A stretch of 16,377 nt of DNA from Actinomycetota bacterium (lineage in GTDB: Bacteria; Actinomycetota; Thermoleophilia; Gaiellales; Gaiellaceae): NCBI GenBank assembly GCA_005883365.1, contig VAXA01000134.1:1-16377 (forward strand), written 5' to 3'. Within the stretch, counting starts at the first letter, position 1, and the number at the start of each line of letters is the position of its first letter. The translations under genes were made by a program, and so were the position numbers. Shown here piece by piece: positions 13,989 through 16,377 of the stretch. The notes beneath the pieces were generated by a model, which searched no databases, was not told where the DNA came from, and saw nothing but the letters and a program-made list of their open reading frames with translations.

Positions 13989-15529
13989 GCGAGCGCCCCC
14001 GCCTCGGCCTCGACCGCCGCAACGACCGAGCCGTCGCGGATCGCCGACGCAACGGCCTCGATGTCGCCCGCGAGCGGCCGGTCGTCGCGCAGTCTCGGCG
14101 ACAGCTCCCGCACTGCAGCCCGCGCGGCTCGCCCGCCGACTCCGGGCTCGAGCGGCGCGTGGAACTCGACCGCCTGCGCGCCTGCGAGCAGCTCGATCGC
14201 GACCGCCCGCTCGGAGTTCGCCAGCACCTGCCACGCCTGGAGCCCGGCCGCGTTCCCCATCGAGACGTGATCCTCCTGCCCGGCGCTCGTCGGGATGGAG
14301 TCGACGGAGGCCGGATGGCAGAGCACCTTGTTCTCGGAAACGAGGGACGCGGCCACGTACTGCGGGATCATGAAGCCGCTGTTGAGGCCGCCGTCGGTGG
14401 TGAGGAAGGCTGGCAGCCCTTCCGAGAGGTTCGGGTTGACGAGGCGCTCGAGGCGCCGCTCGGAGATGCTCGCGAGCTCCGCGACGGCCATGGCGAGCGC
14501 GTCGAGCGCGAACGCGAGCGGCTGGCCGTGGAAGTTGCCGTTCGAGACGAGCTCCTCGTCGTCGACGAGGACGAGCGGGTTGTCGGTCGCGGCGTTCAGC
14601 TCGACGCTCACCGTGTACTCGGCGTACTCCAGGAGGTCGCGGCAGGCGCCGTGCACCTGCGGCGCGCACCGGAGTGAGTACGCGTCCTGCACCTTGTCGC
14701 ACCAGCGGTGCGCCTCGATGATCGCCGAGCCCTCGAGGAGGCGCAGGAGGTTCGCGGCCGCGGCGCCCTGGCCGCGCAACGGGCGGAGCGCGTGGATCTG
14801 CGGCAGGAAGGACGTGCGCGAGCCCTGCAGCGCCTCCACCGAGAGCGCACAGGCGACGTCCGCCACCCGCGCGAGTCGCCGTGCCCGCACGAGCCCGAGC
14901 GCAAGGGTCGCCGCCATGAACTGCGTGCCGTTGACGAGCGAGAGCCCCTCCTTCGCGGCCAGCTGCACGGGCTCGAGACCAACCCGCGCGAGGGCGTCGG
15001 CGCCCGACAGCCGGTCGCCCCCGACCCGGGCCTCTCCTTCGCCGATCAACGGCAACGCGAGATGCGCGAGCGGCGCGAGGTCGCCGGAGGCTCCGACCGA
15101 GCCGCGGCTCGGCACGACCGGCAGCACGCCGCGGTCGAGTAGGGCGAGGAGCAGCTCCACAGTGGCCACGCGTGCTCCCGAGTTCCCCTTGGCGAGTGCG
15201 TTCGCACGCAGGAGCAGCGCAGCTCGGACGATCTCGTCGGGGTACGGCTCGCCGACGCCGCAGGCATGCGATCGGAGCAGACGAAGCTGCAGCTCGCCGG
15301 TCTGCTCCTCGGGGATCGCGACGACAACGAAGCGGCCGAAGCCGGTGTTGACGCCGTACGTGTGCTCGCGGCTGCCGTGTGCGGCCCGCTCCACGAGCTC
15401 GCGGGCGGCATTCATTCTTTCCCGCGCCTGGTCGGACAGCGCAGCACCGGCCCCCTCGACGGCCACGGCCCAGACGTCGTCCACGGTGAGGTCATCGCCC
15501 GTCAGGCCGATCGCCGTCCGCTGCGCCAC
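13985..15529 (-). CDS. hutH: Histidine ammonia-lyase
   Basis: The first enzyme of histidine degradation converts L-histidine to urocanate and ammonia. It has 514 residues, typical of the family. The self-forming MIO cofactor comes from A147-S148-G149 in [14 protein letters not shown]. Tyr58 in [10 protein letters not shown] is the conserved catalytic loop Tyr. Other HAL blocks are [12 protein letters not shown] (107-118), [23 protein letters not shown] and [15 protein letters not shown]. The helix usually ending in RPHPGQ reads RPLRGQ here. It is the first gene of a hut operon, so it sets operon expression. The GTG start lies 6 bases after a TAGACT hexamer and has no ribosome binding site, which suggests a leaderless mRNA. 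HutH rather than phenylalanine or tyrosine ammonia-lyase is clear from its coupling to hutU and hutI. Confidence 0.97.
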   Translation of the reverse strand: MAQRTAIGLTGDDLTVDDVWAVAVEGAGAALSDQARERMNAARELVERAAHGSREHTYGVNTGFGRFVVVAIPEEQTGELQLRLLRSHACGVGEPYPDEIVRAALLLRANALAKGNSGARVATVELLLALLDRGVLPVVPSRGSVGASGDLAPLAHLALPLIGEGEARVGGDRLSGADALARVGLEPVQLAAKEGLSLVNGTQFMAATLALGLVRARRLARVADVACALSVEALQGSRTSFLPQIHALRPLRGQGAAAANLLRLLEGSAIIEAHRWCDKVQDAYSLRCAPQVHGACRDLLEYAEYTVSVELNAATDNPLVLVDDEELVSNGNFHGQPLAFALDALAMAVAELASISERRLERLVNPNLSEGLPAFLTTDGGLNSGFMIPQYVAASLVSENKVLCHPASVDSIPTSAGQEDHVSMGNAAGLQAWQVLANSERAVAIELLAGAQAVEFHAPLEPGVGGRAARAAVRELSPRLRDDRPLAGDIEAVASAIRDGSVVAAVEAEAGALA

Positions 15530-15535
15530 GCGCCG

Positions 15536-15541
15536 AGTCTA
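15536..15541 (-). promoter_or_regulatory. Candidate -10 element (TAGACT) for the hut operon
   Basis: On the minus strand CACTAGACTCG is followed by the hutH GTG; the TAGACT hexamer ends 6 bases before it. The same 11-base string precedes the MBL gene. The spacing predicts a transcript that starts at or very near the start codon. A -35 box at the normal distance is not convincing. Confidence 0.45.
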
Positions 15542-15581
15542 GTGCGCCACGGCTGTCGGGAAATTCGGCTACTCGCATTTC

Positions 15582-15601
15582 TTGATTGATTATTCAGTCA
15601 A
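15582..15601. promoter_or_regulatory. 20-base near-palindrome, TetR-style operator candidate
   Basis: TTGATTGATT and ATTCAGTCAA form an inverted repeat with 8 of 10 positions matching and no spacer. The half-site TTGAyTGAwT resembles operators of TetR-family repressors. It lies in the AT-rich divergent region between hutH and the exported protein gene, about 53 bases from the hutH start and 84 from the other. No regulator gene is visible in the window. The symmetry is seen directly; the protein that would bind it is inferred. Confidence 0.4.
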
Positions 15602-15622
15602 TTGAGATTGGGGCTTTTCGAA

Positions 15623-15648
15623 GTTTTTGTTGAAGCTTCTGTGGGAAT
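15623..15648 (+). promoter_or_regulatory. Candidate SigB/SigF-type promoter of the exported protein
   Basis: GTTTTT at 15623-15628 and GGGAAT at 15643-15648 are separated by 14 bases. This fits the GTTT ... GGGTAT form read by SigB/SigF-group sigma factors. It would start transcription about 30 bases before the ATG at 15685. A sigma factor of that group is encoded at 46-804, but the link is inferred. Confidence 0.4.
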
Positions 15649-15673
15649 TACCCGCGCCGTCCGTCATCTCACC

Positions 15674-15680
15674 AAGGAGA
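15674..15680 (+). promoter_or_regulatory. Strong ribosome binding site of the exported protein
   Basis: AAGGAGA lies 4 bases before the ATG. It is the clearest Shine-Dalgarno match in the window and fixes the start of a gene that runs off the right edge. Confidence 0.75.
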
Positions 15681-15684
15681 AACG

Positions 15685-16377
15685 ATGACGCGGAAATCCG
15701 TGCTGCTCGGATTGGCGGCACTGGCCGTGGCGGCGATCGCCGCAGGCGGCGCACTCTCGGCGACGACGTCCGTGACCATCACGACGCCGAAGGCCAATCA
15801 GAAGGTCTCGCTGAAGCAGAACCCCTACCTCGCCGTGGCGGGAACTGCGAACTTCGCGGCAACGACCGCGGGAACGACACGCTTCTTCCTGCGCCGCGAC
15901 GGGTGTGGCACGAGCAACGACAACCCCCACCTCAGCATCACGTCCGGCACCGACGGCGGCGACGGCTGCGGGCTGATCTTCAATGCCGTGGCCGGACCCG
16001 GCGGGGACGTCGCACCTCAGGCCTCGTTCATCGACTTCCCGTCCAGCGACGGCATGCCGCTCGCGTACGACGGGACACAGCCGATCGACGGCCAGGTCTC
16101 GCTCACCGGTGCCCAGGTCGGGGTCGCGGACGTCGACGTGGCCCTCGAGGCGCTCGTCGGCGGCAACGCCGTCGACATCGGCAGTGCGACGGGCAGCGCA
16201 GTCCTGGACCCGACGGGAGCTTCGACCCCGGTTCCGTTCACGATCCAGCCGAACTTCTCGCTGGACGGCTCGGACCTGCAGGCCCTCGACCTGAGGGTGA
16301 CGGTCCACGGCCCGAACGTCTACAGCGGCTTCATCGCCCTGAGCGGGGCCTCCTGGGTGGACATGCCGAGCTACGCG
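15685..16377 (+). CDS. Exported protein of unknown function (partial, C-terminus beyond the window)
   Basis: The first 231 codons of a gene with no stop before the window ends. The N-terminus is a signal peptide: a basic MTRK, a hydrophobic core at about 5-20, and a likely cleavage after ALSA (residue 26), with no lipobox Cys. The mature part is rich in Gly, Thr, Asp and Val, with no further membrane helix, and looks like an all-beta extracellular protein. Its two cysteines, in DGCGT and DGCGL (about residues 74 and 93), could form a disulphide. I recognise no family. It has a strong Shine-Dalgarno sequence (AAGGAGA) and a SigB/F-like promoter match, unlike the leaderless-looking genes elsewhere in the window. 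It is divergent from the hut operon and shares its AT-rich regulatory region. Confidence 0.8.
   Translation, partial: MTRKSVLLGLAALAVAAIAAGGALSATTSVTITTPKANQKVSLKQNPYLAVAGTANFAATTAGTTRFFLRRDGCGTSNDNPHLSITSGTDGGDGCGLIFNAVAGPGGDVAPQASFIDFPSSDGMPLAYDGTQPIDGQVSLTGAQVGVADVDVALEALVGGNAVDIGSATGSAVLDPTGASTPVPFTIQPNFSLDGSDLQALDLRVTVHGPNVYSGFIALSGASWVDMPSYA

Noticed and set aside
11802..14270. 822-residue plus-strand open frame antisense to hutI, hutU and hutH
   Set aside because: It spans three certain genes on the other strand and has no domain. It is open only because stop codons are rare at this GC content.
13989..14702. N-terminal extension of hutU to 807 residues
   Set aside because: It runs through hutH in another frame. 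Urocanase has about 560 residues and the GTG at 13988 gives 569.
15664..16308. 214-residue minus-strand open frame antisense to the exported protein
   Set aside because: The plus strand has a ribosome binding site, a signal peptide and coherent composition; this frame has none.

Overview
This is a GC-rich bacterial chromosome segment with very tight gene packing. Six of the same-strand gene junctions are 4-base stop/start overlaps (ATGA or GTGA), GTG starts are frequent, and there is almost no intergenic space. The gene content is a group 3 stress sigma factor with a RsbW-like partner, a zinc-ribbon/cyclase/ATPase/TPR giant protein, a metallo-hydrolase-hisS-aspS cluster and a hut operon. Together these suggest an actinobacterium, probably a deep-branching lineage such as Thermoleophilia/Gaiellales. 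That placement is an inference from style and content, not from a marker-gene comparison.

Layout. (1) 46-1642, minus strand: a three-gene translationally coupled operon, read as small membrane protein, then degenerate RsbW-like anti-sigma protein, then SigB/SigF-type sigma factor. (2) 1691-5236, plus strand, divergent from that operon: a 1181-residue signalling protein with two zinc ribbons, a class III nucleotide cyclase domain, a STAND/AAA-type ATPase and a TPR-rich tail. Its 3' end overlaps the convergent mnmA by 52 bases. (3) 5185-10206, minus strand: an MBL-fold hydrolase, hisS and aspS are coupled by 4-base overlaps. They are followed by a 190-base gap that can fold into a long 6S-RNA-like rod, and then by mnmA, whose N-terminal extension looks like a cysteine-less IscU/NifU-type domain. 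(4) 10266-10628, plus strand: a small cupin, convergent with (5). (5) 10615-15529, minus strand: hutH-hutU-hutI, followed 6 bases later by a small two-helix membrane protein. This covers histidine to formiminoglutamate; no HutG or HutF and no HutC regulator are present. (6) 15530-15684: an AT-rich divergent regulatory region with a 20-base TetR-style palindrome and a SigB/F-type promoter match. (7) 15685 to the window end, plus strand: the N-terminal part of an exported protein.

Connections. Four minus-strand transcription units (the sigma operon, the putative 6S RNA, the MBL-hisS-aspS operon and the hut operon) each have a CTAnnnTC core whose -10-like hexamer lies 6-9 bases before the start codon or the RNA 5' end. 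This implies a shared, mostly leaderless promoter style. The exported protein has a different promoter type that matches the class read by sigma factors like the one encoded at the left end. No CRISPR array, insertion sequence, rRNA or tRNA was recognised, and no gene-free stretch exceeds 300 bases.
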